A stretch of DNA of 64,000 nt from Clostridium vincentii. Lineage in GTDB: Bacteria > Bacillota > Clostridia > Clostridiales > Clostridiaceae. Below the pieces are notes generated by a model. The model was given only the letters and a program-made list of their open reading frames with translations. It ran no database searches and was not told where the DNA came from. Position 1 is the stretch's first letter. Every line of letters begins with the position of its first letter. This document shows positions 9,949 to 18,884 of the stretch, one piece after another. The stretch covers positions 62,001 through 126,000 of the forward strand of contig NZ_PVXQ01000004.1 of assembly GCF_002995745.1 (NCBI RefSeq), written 5' to 3'. A program made the translations under genes and the position numbers.

Positions 9949-10563
9949 TTATTTTTCACTTTCTTCCTTATCAAAATTAACTGTGTAACTATAAACAGTT
10001 TCTTCTCCAGTATAAACTTTTTGTTTTTCAGATTCCTTGTTTGCAAAGTTTTCTTTTACTTCATCAAATTTATTTTTTATGTGCCCTGCAAAAATCGTAC
10101 TTTTCCCTTTTACTTCATCAGCGACCTTTGAAATGTACTTATTAACTACTTCTACAGAACCATCCTCTTTTGTTATTTCTATAGTTATTTTTGTAGCAAC
10201 TGCTGCTATAACTACAAAAGCAAGTATTGGTGGAATAATTATAGCTATAACGGTTGCTGCAATACCTGCATTTACTGGTATATCTACTAACATTTTATTA
10301 TCTTTTTTTATCTTAACCCTTGATATATTTCCTTTCTGGATTAAGTCTCCTAACCACTCTTTAAATTCATTTATATTTTCAGTATCTTTTTCTGATTCAT
10401 TTTCTTTATTATCACTATGATTAATTTTGTGATTTTTTTCTAAAAGTATAATTGTCTCTAGAACATTACCACCACAACTTTCTAATCCCTTTTTAGCTTC
10501 AGCATAACTTACTCCAGTTCTTGCCTTAACCTGATCAACCTTTTCCAATGTAATTTCTTCCAT
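9949..10563 (-). CDS. DUF4342 / UBA-like domain membrane protein
   Basis: A 204-residue protein of unknown function. Residues about 1-40 form a UBA-like helical domain (ITLEKVDQVKARTGVSYAEA, then ending NVLETIILLEKN) as in DUF4342 proteins and EF-Ts. A charged linker is followed by a basic segment, then a hydrophobic span at about 100-125 (GIAATVIAIIIPPILAFVVI) and a charged C-terminal tail. I chose ATG 10563 because AAAGGAG lies 8 bases before it; a GTG three codons earlier overlaps the SD. The recO stop (TGA at 10571-10569) lies just upstream, so the two are tightly coupled. No function is assigned. Confidence 0.8.
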   Translation of the reverse strand: MEEITLEKVDQVKARTGVSYAEAKKGLESCGGNVLETIILLEKNHKINHSDNKENESEKDTENINEFKEWLGDLIQKGNISRVKIKKDNKMLVDIPVNAGIAATVIAIIIPPILAFVVIAAVATKITIEITKEDGSVEVVNKYISKVADEVKGKSTIFAGHIKNKFDEVKENFANKESEKQKVYTGEETVYSYTVNFDKEESEK

Positions 10564-10568
10564 AATAC

Positions 10569-11318
10569 TCACTCCTTTATATAATTTAACATTTGCAAGC
10601 TTTTTGGTTTTCTTGCATAATTTGAAGAAATAATAAACGTGGATATCTTTTCTATTTCTTTTTTTATGTCCTTAGAAAGATTTAATTTATAAATCTTATC
10701 AGATGGAGTATTAAATAAAAACTTTATTGCATTATAAGCACCCTTTGATATATATATTCCGTGTTCATTATTGCATTCTTCGCATATCCCTCCAAAGGAT
10801 GTAGGACTTATATAATTTGACACATTTATTTTCTTTTTGCAAGAGGTACAATATTCTAAATCTAATCCATATCCAGTAGCCTTTAAAAGTTTCAGTTCAA
10901 ATGATCTTATTAGAAGTTCATAGTCTATAGCATCTGTATTTAATAAATATAAAGTGGTTACGAACTGCTTAAAAAGCAGTTCATCACTTTCACCTTCTAA
11001 TAATGCAATATCAATTAACTCACATATATATGATGAGTAGGTAAGCTTATCTAGATTATTTAAAAGACCTTGAAAGGAATTGTTAATTTTCCCCTCTTGC
11101 AAATTAAATAAGTTTTTACCCTTAAAAACTAAATATTCACCATAGCAAAAGGGAAGAGTAACTGCAAATAACTTGCTCTTACTTCTTTTTGATCCCTTTG
11201 CTATAGTAGTTATCTTTCCTAGCTCATCAGTATATAACCATACAAGTTTATCATTTTCCTTATAATCTTGAGTCTTTATTACTACAGCATTACATTTCAA
11301 TAGCGACAGTTTAACCAT
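10569..11318 (-). CDS. recO: DNA repair protein RecO
   Basis: A 249-residue RecO, which anneals strands and loads RecA on SSB-coated DNA in the RecFOR pathway. The N-terminal OB fold begins KCNAVVIKTQDYKENDKLVW, with GKITTIAKGSKRSKSKL after it. The C-terminal half has a zinc-finger pair, CTSCKKK near residue 150 and GGICEEC near 168. Length is typical. It begins 15 bases after era, in the era-recO order found across Firmicutes, and overlaps the start zone of the DUF4342 gene. The start is ATG 11318; the SD is modest (AAAGGA, 11 bases upstream). Confidence 0.93.
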   Translation of the reverse strand: MVKLSLLKCNAVVIKTQDYKENDKLVWLYTDELGKITTIAKGSKRSKSKLFAVTLPFCYGEYLVFKGKNLFNLQEGKINNSFQGLLNNLDKLTYSSYICELIDIALLEGESDELLFKQFVTTLYLLNTDAIDYELLIRSFELKLLKATGYGLDLEYCTSCKKKINVSNYISPTSFGGICEECNNEHGIYISKGAYNAIKFLFNTPSDKIYKLNLSKDIKKEIEKISTFIISSNYARKPKSLQMLNYIKE

Positions 11319-11333
11319 CCCCTACGTTATCCT

Positions 11334-12218
11334 TTATTTTTTATATCCTAATTCCCTTAATAGATTCTGGTTATCTCTCCACTCTTTTCTTACCTTTACC
11401 CATATCTTTATATTAACTTTTGAATCAAACATTCTTTCAAGTTCATATCTAGCAGTTTCTCCAATTTTCTTTAGACTTTGTCCATTCTTACCTATTATTA
11501 TGCCCTTATGTGAGTCTTTTTCGCAAATTAGATCTACTTCTATATGATATGTACCATTTTCTGCTTGCTTCATTTGTAGAACATCTACAGCTATACCATG
11601 GGGAACTTCATCTCTTAATGTTCTTAAAGCTTTTTCTCTAACTATTTCCGATACAATAAATCTTTCTTGAACATCTGTTATCATATCCTCTGGATAGTAC
11701 ATAGGCCCTTCAGGTAGATTTTGTACCATAAGGTCAACTAAAACATCTACATTCTTGCCTCTTAAAGCTGAAATTGGTACTATTTCCTTAAAGTTAAATT
11801 CTTGAGAGTATTTTGCTAAACATTCAGCAACATTTTCCTTAGTTGCTTCATCAATCTTATTCAATACTAGAAAAACAGGTGTTTTTGTATCTTTCAAAGA
11901 TTCAAGAATAAACCTATCTCCTCGTCCAAGTTCCTCACCTGGGTTAGTTATAAATACTATTATATCTACTTCTTTCATTGAATTTTTTGCTGAGTTGACC
12001 ATATATTCTCCTAATTTATGCTTAGGCTTATGTATTCCGGGTGTATCTACAAAAATAATCTGATGTTCTTTGCTTGTTAAAATAGTTTGAATATTATTCC
12101 TTGTAGTTTGGGGTTTGTTTGAAACAATTGATAACTTTTCCCCCAAAATACGATTCATCAATGTCGATTTTCCTACATTAGGTCTTCCTATAATAGTAAC
12201 ATATCCTGATTTAAACAT
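11334..12218 (-). CDS. era: GTPase Era
   Basis: A 294-residue Ras-like GTPase that binds the 3' end of 16S rRNA and checks 30S assembly. Seen: the P-loop GRPNVGKST (residues 11-19), a switch II DTPG near 57-60, NKID near 120, and a C-terminal KH RNA-binding domain ([20 protein letters not shown], near 225-245). ATG 12218 is preceded by AAGGAGG. It sits between cdd and recO, 9 bases from cdd, as part of a cdd-era-recO transcript. All motifs are intact. Confidence 0.97.
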   Translation of the reverse strand: MFKSGYVTIIGRPNVGKSTLMNRILGEKLSIVSNKPQTTRNNIQTILTSKEHQIIFVDTPGIHKPKHKLGEYMVNSAKNSMKEVDIIVFITNPGEELGRGDRFILESLKDTKTPVFLVLNKIDEATKENVAECLAKYSQEFNFKEIVPISALRGKNVDVLVDLMVQNLPEGPMYYPEDMITDVQERFIVSEIVREKALRTLRDEVPHGIAVDVLQMKQAENGTYHIEVDLICEKDSHKGIIIGKNGQSLKKIGETARYELERMFDSKVNIKIWVKVRKEWRDNQNLLRELGYKK

Positions 12219-12227
12219 TTTTCCTCC

Positions 12228-12629
12228 TTAATTGTCCAAGTCCTTACTAGTAAAGGCTCCTGGCATTATCTCATCTAAAGTTTTAACTAAAATCTCATCT
12301 TTATTTTTTACTATATAAATTTTCATTTCTCCATTTTCTGCGAATTCAGAAATAACTTGCCTGCATATACCACATGGATATGTAAAAGCATTTACATCCC
12401 CAACCAAGGCTAATGCCTTAAGAACCTTATTTCCCTTTGATATCCCATTAAATATTGCAGTTCTCTCTGCACAATTAGTGGCGCCAAAGGAAGCATTCTC
12501 TATATTGCATCCAGTATATATCTCCCCATCTTCAAAGATGGCTGCCGCTCCAACCTTAAAGTTAGAATAAGGACAATATGCCATTTCTCTAACATTTAAA
12601 GCTCCTTCTATTAATCCTATGATATTCAT
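12228..12629 (-). CDS. cdd: Cytidine deaminase
   Basis: A 133-residue homotetrameric cytidine deaminase of pyrimidine salvage, producing uridine or deoxyuridine and ammonia. The zinc site is visible as CAERTA (catalytic Glu, near residues 52-57) and PCGICRQ (near 85-91); the N-terminal YCPYSNFKVGAA is also typical. The frame extends to 12674, but ATG 12629 has GGAGGAATAAAC directly before it and gives the usual length. It leads the cdd-era-recO group, behind a terminator and a probable extended -10 promoter. Confidence 0.94.
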   Translation of the reverse strand: MNIIGLIEGALNVREMAYCPYSNFKVGAAAIFEDGEIYTGCNIENASFGATNCAERTAIFNGISKGNKVLKALALVGDVNAFTYPCGICRQVISEFAENGEMKIYIVKNKDEILVKTLDEIMPGAFTSKDLDN

Positions 12630-12695
12630 GTTTATTCCTCCATGGAAAATCAAACTTTTATATACATATCTCAACTCTATATTATATGTAATTTT

Positions 12696-12704
12696 ATTAT
12701 AGCA
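12696..12704 (-). promoter_or_regulatory. Probable extended -10 promoter for cdd-era-recO
   Basis: The minus strand reads TGCTATAAT at 12704-12696, a consensus extended -10 for the housekeeping sigma. It lies about 67 bases before the cdd start and just after a terminator. No strong -35 is visible, which is acceptable with an extended -10. Confidence 0.5.
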
Positions 12705-12732
12705 TTTTACATATAATTAAAAAAGCATAGAA

Positions 12733-12766
12733 ATAAAAAGATGTTAAATATTAAACATCTTTTTAA
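12733..12766 (-). terminator. Terminator after the dgkA-PAP2 gene
   Basis: An 11-bp perfect stem (AAAAAGATGTT 12735-12745 with AACATCTTTTT 12754-12764) ends in a T run. It separates the upstream pgpH-ybeY-dgkA group from cdd. Confidence 0.8.
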
Positions 12767-12778
12767 TATAATTTGAAA

Positions 12779-13480
12779 TTAGATCTTAAATATAGTGAAT
12801 ATTAGGACAGTTAATATCATACCAAGGGCAGCTCCAGCTACAACCTCCGATAAGGAATGGACTTCAGAGTCCACTCTACTTTGAGCTGTTATAAAAGCCA
12901 TTAAGAAGCTTAGCATTATACATATTGGCTCTTCTGTAATAAATGCTATTGCTGTAGCAATTGAAAATGCCAACGAGCTATGTCCACTTGGCATTCCACC
13001 TTTTAAAGGAGTTCCCTCTCCAAATATAGCCTTTGCAATTATAGTTGAAATACTAACTATCACTAATACAATAAAAATAGTATAAGGTTCTGAATTCTTA
13101 ACCTTATGAACAACTACATAAGAAATATTAGATAACTTATCCCAAAATATAACGTATCCTATTACAATAGCATTAATAGCTGTTATAAAAACAGCCCCTG
13201 CAGCTGCATTTTTTGCTACCTTTGCAAGAGGATGATAATAGTTTGTAGTCATATCTATCGCAGCTTCAATAGCTGTATTTATCATCTCAGCTGCAATAAC
13301 CATTGTTATAGTTATTGCTAACACTAAAAATTCTATCTTTGATACATCAAATAAGAAGCAAGCGATAAAAACTATTAAAGCTACTATTAGATGTATTTTC
13401 ATATTACGCTCAGTTCTTACCGCATCTATAATTCCATTTATGGCATGATTAAGACTATCAATAAGTTTTTTTAATTTCAT
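12779..13480 (-). CDS. Diacylglycerol kinase fused to a PAP2 phosphatase domain
   Basis: A 233-residue membrane protein with two joined domains. Residues about 1-115 are a DgkA-type undecaprenol/diacylglycerol kinase with three membrane spans; the active-site block is ERNMKIHL and AAEMINTAIEAAID. Residues about 130-233 are a PAP2 phosphatase with its signature motifs in GMPSGHSSLAF and SRVDSEVHSLSEVVAG. Such fusions are common in Clostridia and could recycle undecaprenyl phosphate for cell-wall synthesis. It starts at ATG 13480 with GAGGTGAG upstream and lies 23 bases after ybeY, in the usual ybeY-dgkA-cdd-era order. Both catalytic signatures look intact. Substrate choice is inferred from family only. 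Confidence 0.9.
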   Translation of the reverse strand: MKLKKLIDSLNHAINGIIDAVRTERNMKIHLIVALIVFIACFLFDVSKIEFLVLAITITMVIAAEMINTAIEAAIDMTTNYYHPLAKVAKNAAAGAVFITAINAIVIGYVIFWDKLSNISYVVVHKVKNSEPYTIFIVLVIVSISTIIAKAIFGEGTPLKGGMPSGHSSLAFSIATAIAFITEEPICIMLSFLMAFITAQSRVDSEVHSLSEVVAGAALGMILTVLIFTIFKI

Positions 13481-13503
13481 GTATTCTCACCTCTTAACTT
13501 TAA

Positions 13504-14004
13504 TTATCTACTTATATTTAGTTTATTTAGTATGTCTTCTTCTCTTTTTCTCATTATATCTTTTTCTTGTCTCTCCATATGGTCATATCCTAATAAGTGA
13601 AGAACTGAATGAACAACTAAATAAGAGGCTTCTCTTTGAAATGAATGTTCATACTCTTTACTTTGTTCTAAAGCTTTCTCCAGAGAAATAACTATATCTC
13701 CAAAAACAAGGTATTCTCCGTCCATATATGTTTCATCAAAATTGAAATCTTTATATTTATCCTTGTAAACTTTATTGTTAGGGTAATCTAACATAGGAAA
13801 TGACAACACATCAGTTGTCCTATCAATACCTCTAGTCGTCTTATTAATTTCTCTAATTTCATCATTATCTACTAACAACAAAGAAACTTCAGTAGGAATT
13901 AAGACTTCTTCCTCATTAAGAGCAAATATAATTGTTCTTTTTAATTCCTCTATTTCTGTATTCTTTATTTTTACTTTATCTTGTCTATTATCCACGTATA
14001 TCAT
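13504..14004 (-). CDS. ybeY: Endoribonuclease YbeY
   Basis: A 166-residue zinc metalloprotein needed for 16S rRNA 3'-end maturation and ribosome quality control. The zinc-binding signature [13 protein letters not shown] (three histidines) is near residues 130-142. The earlier block [20 protein letters not shown] is characteristic. ATG 14004 has a TAGGAG site. It follows pgpH by about 64 bases and precedes the dgkA-PAP2 gene. Length and motifs are normal. Confidence 0.96.
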   Translation of the reverse strand: MIYVDNRQDKVKIKNTEIEELKRTIIFALNEEEVLIPTEVSLLLVDNDEIREINKTTRGIDRTTDVLSFPMLDYPNNKVYKDKYKDFNFDETYMDGEYLVFGDIVISLEKALEQSKEYEHSFQREASYLVVHSVLHLLGYDHMERQEKDIMRKREEDILNKLNISR

Positions 14005-14068
14005 TTTTTCTCCTACCTTAAAATGAATGGTAAATAATTAATCTTCATTAAGAATTTACCACTAACCT

Positions 14069-16126
14069 TTATTTTTTATTTTTTTCTGTTGGATATTCTA
14101 TTCTTTTATGATATATACCATTTAGTGCTTTTAAAAAGCACCTTCGTATTTTACCTAAATCCTTAAGAGTTAAATCACAATCATCTAATTGCCCTGTATT
14201 AAGTTTATCTTTTATAATATTATTTACCATTTCCTCTATCTTACCCTTTGTAGGATCCTTTATGGACCTTACAGCAGCTTCGGTAGAGTCTGCAAGCATT
14301 ATTATCCCTGATTCTTTACTGCTCGGTATAGGGCCTGGATATTGAAAGTCCTCTTCCTTAATTTCTTCTGGGTGTTCAGATTTATTTTTTACAGTATAGT
14401 AAAAATATTTGACTATAGTTGTTCCATGGTGTTGTGCAATTATATCTTGTATAATCTTTGGAATTTTATATTCCTTTGCAAGTTCAAGTCCCTCCTTAAC
14501 ATGAGAAACTATTATTAACGTGCTTAAACTTGCATTTATCTTATCATGGGGATTTTCTTTAGTTAATTGATTCTCTTTAAAGAAATACGGTCTTGTTATT
14601 TTGCCAACATCATGATAATAAGCTCCTATTCTAGTAATAACAGGATCAGCATTAACTTCTTCTGCTGCCATTTCAGCAAGGTTTGCAACCAACATGCTAT
14701 GATGATATGACCCAGGGGCTTCCATGAGTAATTTTTTAAGTAATGGACTGTTAGGGTTACTAAGTTCTAATAACTTTAATGTAGTAACTATATCAAACAT
14801 ACCTTCTAAGAAAGGCAATAAACCAATAGCTAATATACCTGATATAAATACTCCAACTATAGCAAACAAAGTATTTAATAATGTTTGTGTTATATTACTG
14901 GATAGAATTACTCCTACAGAAAAATTAATTAGTATTACTAATACCACAATATTAATTGATGCATAAAGTATATCATTTCTTTGTTGCATTTTTCTTAATA
15001 TAGTTGCCCCTAACACTGCATTTACTAGTGCTATAATAATTACCCCTGTATCAAATTGAACAACTGAACTTATTAAAATTACATTAACTACACTTGTAAA
15101 TAAACTTATCTTATAATTAACTAAAAGTGTTAATAATAATGGAGTACAAGCAAATGGAATCAGATAGGGATTTGCTATATATAATACTCTAGCAATTAAT
15201 AGCGACATAACATTAAGCAAACTTATTAACAATAACTTGCTTAAATCATTATAAATCTCATTATAATTCTTATTAATATAATAATATTGTATTAATAAAA
15301 CTACTCCTACTAATATTACAAGGACTAAATACAGGAAAACGAATCCCTTCCCAGAGTTCGCCCCTAAAACTCCCAACTCCTTTAAGACATCTATCTGACT
15401 TTGAGTAACTGGCTCTCCATCATTTATAATAATTTGGTTTTTTTTAATTATAACTTTCTCAGTATTTTTTTTTATCTCCGCTATTTTTTCTTGAGTTTTT
15501 TCCTCATCGTAGAAAAAATTAGGTTTTATTTCTTGAATAAATATATTTTTTAGCAAAGTTTCTAAATCTGAATTTAAATTTAAGTTGCTAATTTCCTTTA
15601 TAGCTATATTTTGAGCAACCTCTTCACTTTCTTGACTATCTTCAACATTCTTTTCATAGCTAGCATCTAATATTACTGGTACGCTATCTTTAATTGCAGA
15701 AATTTCTTCCTCCGATAACTTTAATAATATAGCACATTCATCGTTATTTAATTTTATATTCTCCAGCTTTGCAAGTGCAGCTATTTTTTCATTTTCTGGC
15801 AAAGTTGATATGCTTAAAGCATTTGCCTTTTCTAATAAACCCATTATATTTTCTTCCGCTTGTGTTCTAACTTGAACTTTTATAGTAAATTGTTTATCAA
15901 CAACATTTAACAATGCCTGAATCTTTTCCTCGGAACCCTTCTCATCAATAGTATCTCGCGTTGCTTTAATATCACCATTAGGTATATCTCCAACTTGCAA
16001 GCTATACTTTTTAGGCACTATAGCACTTGCTATAATAGAGTAAGCTATAACAAATGTAATTCCAAATAAAATTATTCGTTTTGTTTTTTTCCTAATATTA
16101 AGGCCTTTATTTTTATCCACTCTCAT
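14069..16126 (-). CDS. pgpH: PgpH-type cyclic-di-AMP phosphodiesterase (7TMR-HDED)
   Basis: A 685-residue membrane enzyme. One N-terminal span (about residues 12-32) leads to a large extracytoplasmic 7TMR-HDED domain with long acidic helices, then about seven spans (roughly 260-450), then a cytoplasmic HD domain. The HD ligands are in SYHHSMLVANLAEMA and YYHDVGK. Family members hydrolyse c-di-AMP, a key signal for osmotic and wall homeostasis. The frame extends to GTG 16135, but ATG 16126 follows AAAGGTGGG at good spacing and is preferred. It lies directly after yqfD; phoH, usually found between these genes, is absent. Confidence 0.93.
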   Translation of the reverse strand: MRVDKNKGLNIRKKTKRIILFGITFVIAYSIIASAIVPKKYSLQVGDIPNGDIKATRDTIDEKGSEEKIQALLNVVDKQFTIKVQVRTQAEENIMGLLEKANALSISTLPENEKIAALAKLENIKLNNDECAILLKLSEEEISAIKDSVPVILDASYEKNVEDSQESEEVAQNIAIKEISNLNLNSDLETLLKNIFIQEIKPNFFYDEEKTQEKIAEIKKNTEKVIIKKNQIIINDGEPVTQSQIDVLKELGVLGANSGKGFVFLYLVLVILVGVVLLIQYYYINKNYNEIYNDLSKLLLISLLNVMSLLIARVLYIANPYLIPFACTPLLLTLLVNYKISLFTSVVNVILISSVVQFDTGVIIIALVNAVLGATILRKMQQRNDILYASINIVVLVILINFSVGVILSSNITQTLLNTLFAIVGVFISGILAIGLLPFLEGMFDIVTTLKLLELSNPNSPLLKKLLMEAPGSYHHSMLVANLAEMAAEEVNADPVITRIGAYYHDVGKITRPYFFKENQLTKENPHDKINASLSTLIIVSHVKEGLELAKEYKIPKIIQDIIAQHHGTTIVKYFYYTVKNKSEHPEEIKEEDFQYPGPIPSSKESGIIMLADSTEAAVRSIKDPTKGKIEEMVNNIIKDKLNTGQLDDCDLTLKDLGKIRRCFLKALNGIYHKRIEYPTEKNKK

Positions 16127-16161
16127 ATTTCCCACCTTTTCATCAATCCGTGACTATTCAG

Positions 16162-17289
16162 TTATCCTGCTATATTTTGTTCAACTAAAAACATCACTTT
16201 AATTCTAATTACTCCATCTCCAATATCTTCAACATGAACCTCTTTATTAGATATTTTAACATCATTACTTAGAGCTTTAGATAATGATTCTTCCAGTTGT
16301 ACTGTTGCATCTACTACAGCTTCTTCCTGATTTATTTTTATCTCGTTTTTTTCTCTCTCAAAATAAGTTACTTGATTTATGAAACCTTTCTTATTATCTA
16401 TAGTATCATAATACTTAAAGTTATTTATAGCTTTTTTTAAGTAAATCTTTTTATTAAAAAACTCTAAGTATATATCATTGTCCTTTTCTCCTGTCTTTTC
16501 AAGTTTAGTTCCACTTGTCTTTATTTCCATTTCCTTCTCATAAAATGTATTAGCTATAACCGTCCCCGTAGCATCTACTGAATATTCGCCCCCCTCTTTA
16601 CCTTCTATACCTTTAATCAAAACATCGCCCTCTTTAATCATATCTCCTGGGGCTACATTTGAAGTTCCCGATTTTATATATATACGTTTAATTTCTCCAT
16701 CCATTTTAGCCACACAATCTCCAACAGTATCCACCTTAATAATTTTTGGAGGAGCAACCTTTTCTTCTATTACAACCTTTAATGTAGACCCCTCTATTCT
16801 GGCCCTAATCCAAAGAATATTAGAATTTACATCTTCTATTTTTTTTTCTAAAGTATATACATTTATATTATTTTTACTCAACCCTGGTTTTATCCCTAGG
16901 TCAGCTAGCTGTTTTCTTATTTCAAAAGGAGCGACATTTTGTTTTGTAGTTATTTCAATAGCCCAAAGATGAGTAGATAATAAATATAATCCGCCTAAAA
17001 AAACTAAAACACCTGCTAGTAATGATATTTTTCTTTTCACTCTTATAATTAGAAAAATTAACCCGTCTCGACTTACAATACGAATTTTTGCTTTACATTT
17101 TTTTGCAGCTTTTTCAACTTCTTTATATTCTCCATAACCTATTTCAAGGCTAAGAGTGTTTATATTAATTCTATTTACATACTTTATCCTAACGCCTTTA
17201 TTCCATAGTAGATTCAAGAATTTTTCAGGTACAGGAGCACTAACCTCTAATGTAATTCTTCCAATCTTAAATTTTTCTAAAAACCTCAT
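16162..17289 (-). CDS. yqfD: Sporulation protein YqfD
   Basis: A 375-residue YqfD-family protein required in Bacillus for normal sporulation; its biochemical role is unknown. A single membrane span lies near residues 85-107 (ISLLAGVLVFLGGLYLLSTH). It separates a short cytoplasmic domain from a long extracytoplasmic part that includes a GDMIKEGDVLIKG lipoyl/biotinyl-like turn. I chose ATG 17289, which overlaps the yqfC stop as ATGA and has GAGGG 9 bases upstream; an ATG three codons earlier sits on the SD. The yqfC-yqfD pair is typical of spore formers and is probably transcribed in the mother cell. Confidence 0.92.
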   Translation of the reverse strand: MRFLEKFKIGRITLEVSAPVPEKFLNLLWNKGVRIKYVNRININTLSLEIGYGEYKEVEKAAKKCKAKIRIVSRDGLIFLIIRVKRKISLLAGVLVFLGGLYLLSTHLWAIEITTKQNVAPFEIRKQLADLGIKPGLSKNNINVYTLEKKIEDVNSNILWIRARIEGSTLKVVIEEKVAPPKIIKVDTVGDCVAKMDGEIKRIYIKSGTSNVAPGDMIKEGDVLIKGIEGKEGGEYSVDATGTVIANTFYEKEMEIKTSGTKLEKTGEKDNDIYLEFFNKKIYLKKAINNFKYYDTIDNKKGFINQVTYFEREKNEIKINQEEAVVDATVQLEESLSKALSNDVKISNKEVHVEDIGDGVIRIKVMFLVEQNIAG

Positions 17290-17573
17290 TCTGTACATCC
17301 CTCATATATAATTGCTTTAAACGTTCCACTAATACTTATTGTATCTCCTCCTATGTACAATATTTCAAAATTGCTCCCCTGAATTTTAATTGCGCCCACT
17401 CTAGAATTTATTTTTATTTCATTTACATCAAAGGCTATAATACCTTTATGATTTTCTATTGTAATATCTCTATTACCTATAACTATTATCTTAGGTACAT
17501 CAAGAGACAATTCCCTTGGCATATTTAATTTTTCTGTGATTACTTCTTTTCCATGCCTTATTTTATCCTCCAC
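17286..17573 (-). CDS. yqfC: Sporulation protein YqfC
   Basis: A 95-residue YabP/YqfC-family protein. The body MPRELSLDVPKIIVIGNRDI and the repeated short beta strands fit the family, whose members are mother-cell sporulation proteins of unknown mechanism. The start is GTG 17573 with GAGGAG six bases upstream. Its TGA stop overlaps the yqfD ATG, so translation is coupled. A terminator upstream (17620-17668) isolates the pair from yqeY, implying a promoter in 17574-17620; none was recognised with confidence. Confidence 0.9.
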   Translation of the reverse strand: MEDKIRHGKEVITEKLNMPRELSLDVPKIIVIGNRDITIENHKGIIAFDVNEIKINSRVGAIKIQGSNFEILYIGGDTISISGTFKAIIYEGCTE

Positions 17574-17619
17574 TTTGCTCTCCTCAAATTATTTCTATCA
17601 ATGTACTTTATGATTTAAG

Positions 17620-17668
17620 GCAAAAAAAAATAACAAAAAGAACTCAAATGAGTCCTTTTGTTATTTAT
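17620..17668 (-). terminator. Terminator after yqeY
   Basis: A long, slightly bulged stem joins 17629-17645 with 17650-17666; its apex is ACTC-AAAT-GAGT. On the minus strand it is followed by nine Ts (17630-17622). It overlaps the last codon of yqeY. Confidence 0.85.
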
Positions 17669-18114
17669 TTAGTTAAATATTCTTTAACGAATTGACTTAC
17701 AAGTTTGCCATCAGCTTTACCTAATATCTTAGGTCTAAGTAAAGCCATAACTTTTCCCATGTCTTTAATGCTACTAGCGCCCGCTTCTATAGCTGATTCT
17801 TCGACCTTTTGCTTAATCTCTTCTTCATTTAATTGCTGAGGAAGGTAGTTTAACAAGATTTCAATCTCAGATTTATTCTGATCTACCAAATCCTGTCTAT
17901 TACCTTTTTCAAATTCAAGCATTGCTTCCCGGCTCTGCTTGATTCCTTTAGCCAATATTTCTATAGCTTCTTCATCTTCAATCTTTCTATTATCAGTTTT
18001 TTCAACTAATAATATTGCCGATCTCGCTGTACTAAGAACACTGGCTTTAACCTTATCTTTAGATTTCAATGCAGCTTTCCAATCCTCTTGAAGTCTCTCT
18101 TTTATTGTTGGCAT
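17665..18114 (-). CDS. yqeY: GatB/YqeY domain protein
   Basis: A 149-residue helical protein of the YqeY family, related to the C-terminal tRNA-binding tail of GatB. The signature runs ERLQEDWKAALKSKDKVKAS near the N-terminus. Later blocks are NYLPQQLNEEEI and DMGKVMALLRPKILGKADG. It is thought to bind tRNA, but its cellular role is unclear. It follows rpsU by about 30 bases, a very common rpsU-yqeY pairing, with a small palindrome (TTTCTTTCGAAAGAAA near 18126-18141) in the gap. ATG 18114 is preceded by AAGG. Confidence 0.94.
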   Translation of the reverse strand: MPTIKERLQEDWKAALKSKDKVKASVLSTARSAILLVEKTDNRKIEDEEAIEILAKGIKQSREAMLEFEKGNRQDLVDQNKSEIEILLNYLPQQLNEEEIKQKVEESAIEAGASSIKDMGKVMALLRPKILGKADGKLVSQFVKEYLTK

Positions 18115-18144
18115 ACCTTAAAACCTTCTTTCGAAAGAAATGTT

Positions 18145-18321
18145 CTATTTAAACTTTCTCTTTCTAGCAGCTTCTGACTTCTTCTTTTTCTTAATACTTG
18201 GCTTTTCATAGTGTTCTCTTTTCCTTATTTCTCCTAGAACTCCAGACTTAGCACATTTTTTCTTAAATCTTCTTAACGCACTTTCTAGTGTTTCATTGTC
18301 TCCAACTTTAATTTCTGACAT
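18145..18321 (-). CDS. rpsU: 30S ribosomal protein S21
   Basis: A 58-residue ribosomal protein found by reading the minus strand directly, because it is very short. It begins [20 protein letters not shown], continues [20 protein letters not shown] and ends in a basic [15 protein letters not shown] tail, all hallmarks of S21. It binds the 30S platform near the anti-SD and assists initiation. ATG 18321 has a GGAGGG site about 8 bases upstream. It lies between hinT and yqeY in the same direction. Confidence 0.97.
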   Translation of the reverse strand: MSEIKVGDNETLESALRRFKKKCAKSGVLGEIRKREHYEKPSIKKKKKSEAARKRKFK

Positions 18322-18448
18322 TAATTATCCCTCCCTCCGCTAGCTAAAATCTCTAAATTCAACTCAGCTACGGGCTTAACAACACACGTTATATTATACA
18401 GTGATAAGTAAAGACCTGTCAATAATTCTTATGAATTATTTTTAAATA

Positions 18449-18793
18449 TTAACCTGGTGGCCAAGTAAGATTTCTTCCTCCAAGAACATGAAAATGGATA
18501 TGATTTACAGATTGCCCTCCATCTTCTCCCGTATTATTCACTATTCTATAACCCTGTTTATCTATCCCTAGCTCACTAACTAATTTATTAATTACAAGGA
18601 AAATGTGTGAAACTATTAATGAGTTTTTTTCATTTATTACGTTCACACTCTCTATATGTTCCTTTGGTATTACTAAAAAATGTACTGGCGCTTCTTTATT
18701 AACATCATGAAATGCAATTACCTTGTCATCTTCATAAATCTTATTACTAGGAATTTCACCTTTTATTATTTTACAAAAAATGCAATCCTCCAT
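18449..18793 (-). CDS. HIT-family nucleotide hydrolase (HinT-like)
   Basis: A 114-residue HinT-type protein that hydrolyses AMP-linked phosphoramidates. The N-terminal CIFCKIIKGEIPSNKIYED carries the zinc-like cysteine pair. The histidine triad is HIHFHVLGG near residues 97-105. The first triad-proximal block HFLVIPKEHIESV is also present. ATG 18793 follows a strong GGGGGTGA. The neighbours are rpsU downstream and mtaB upstream. The family is secure; the physiological substrate is unknown. Confidence 0.94.
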   Translation of the reverse strand: MEDCIFCKIIKGEIPSNKIYEDDKVIAFHDVNKEAPVHFLVIPKEHIESVNVINEKNSLIVSHIFLVINKLVSELGIDKQGYRIVNNTGEDGGQSVNHIHFHVLGGRNLTWPPG

Positions 18794-18884
18794 AAATTCA
18801 CCCCCTTTAAGTGAAAGTCCGAATTTTATATTCGATTACTTGAACTTACCCAACGAACTTATGTGAGCCGGGTTTACTCTAAAA

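Noticed and set aside
12630..12674. Upstream extension of cdd
   Set aside because: It would place the strong SD inside the coding region; the shorter form matches family length.
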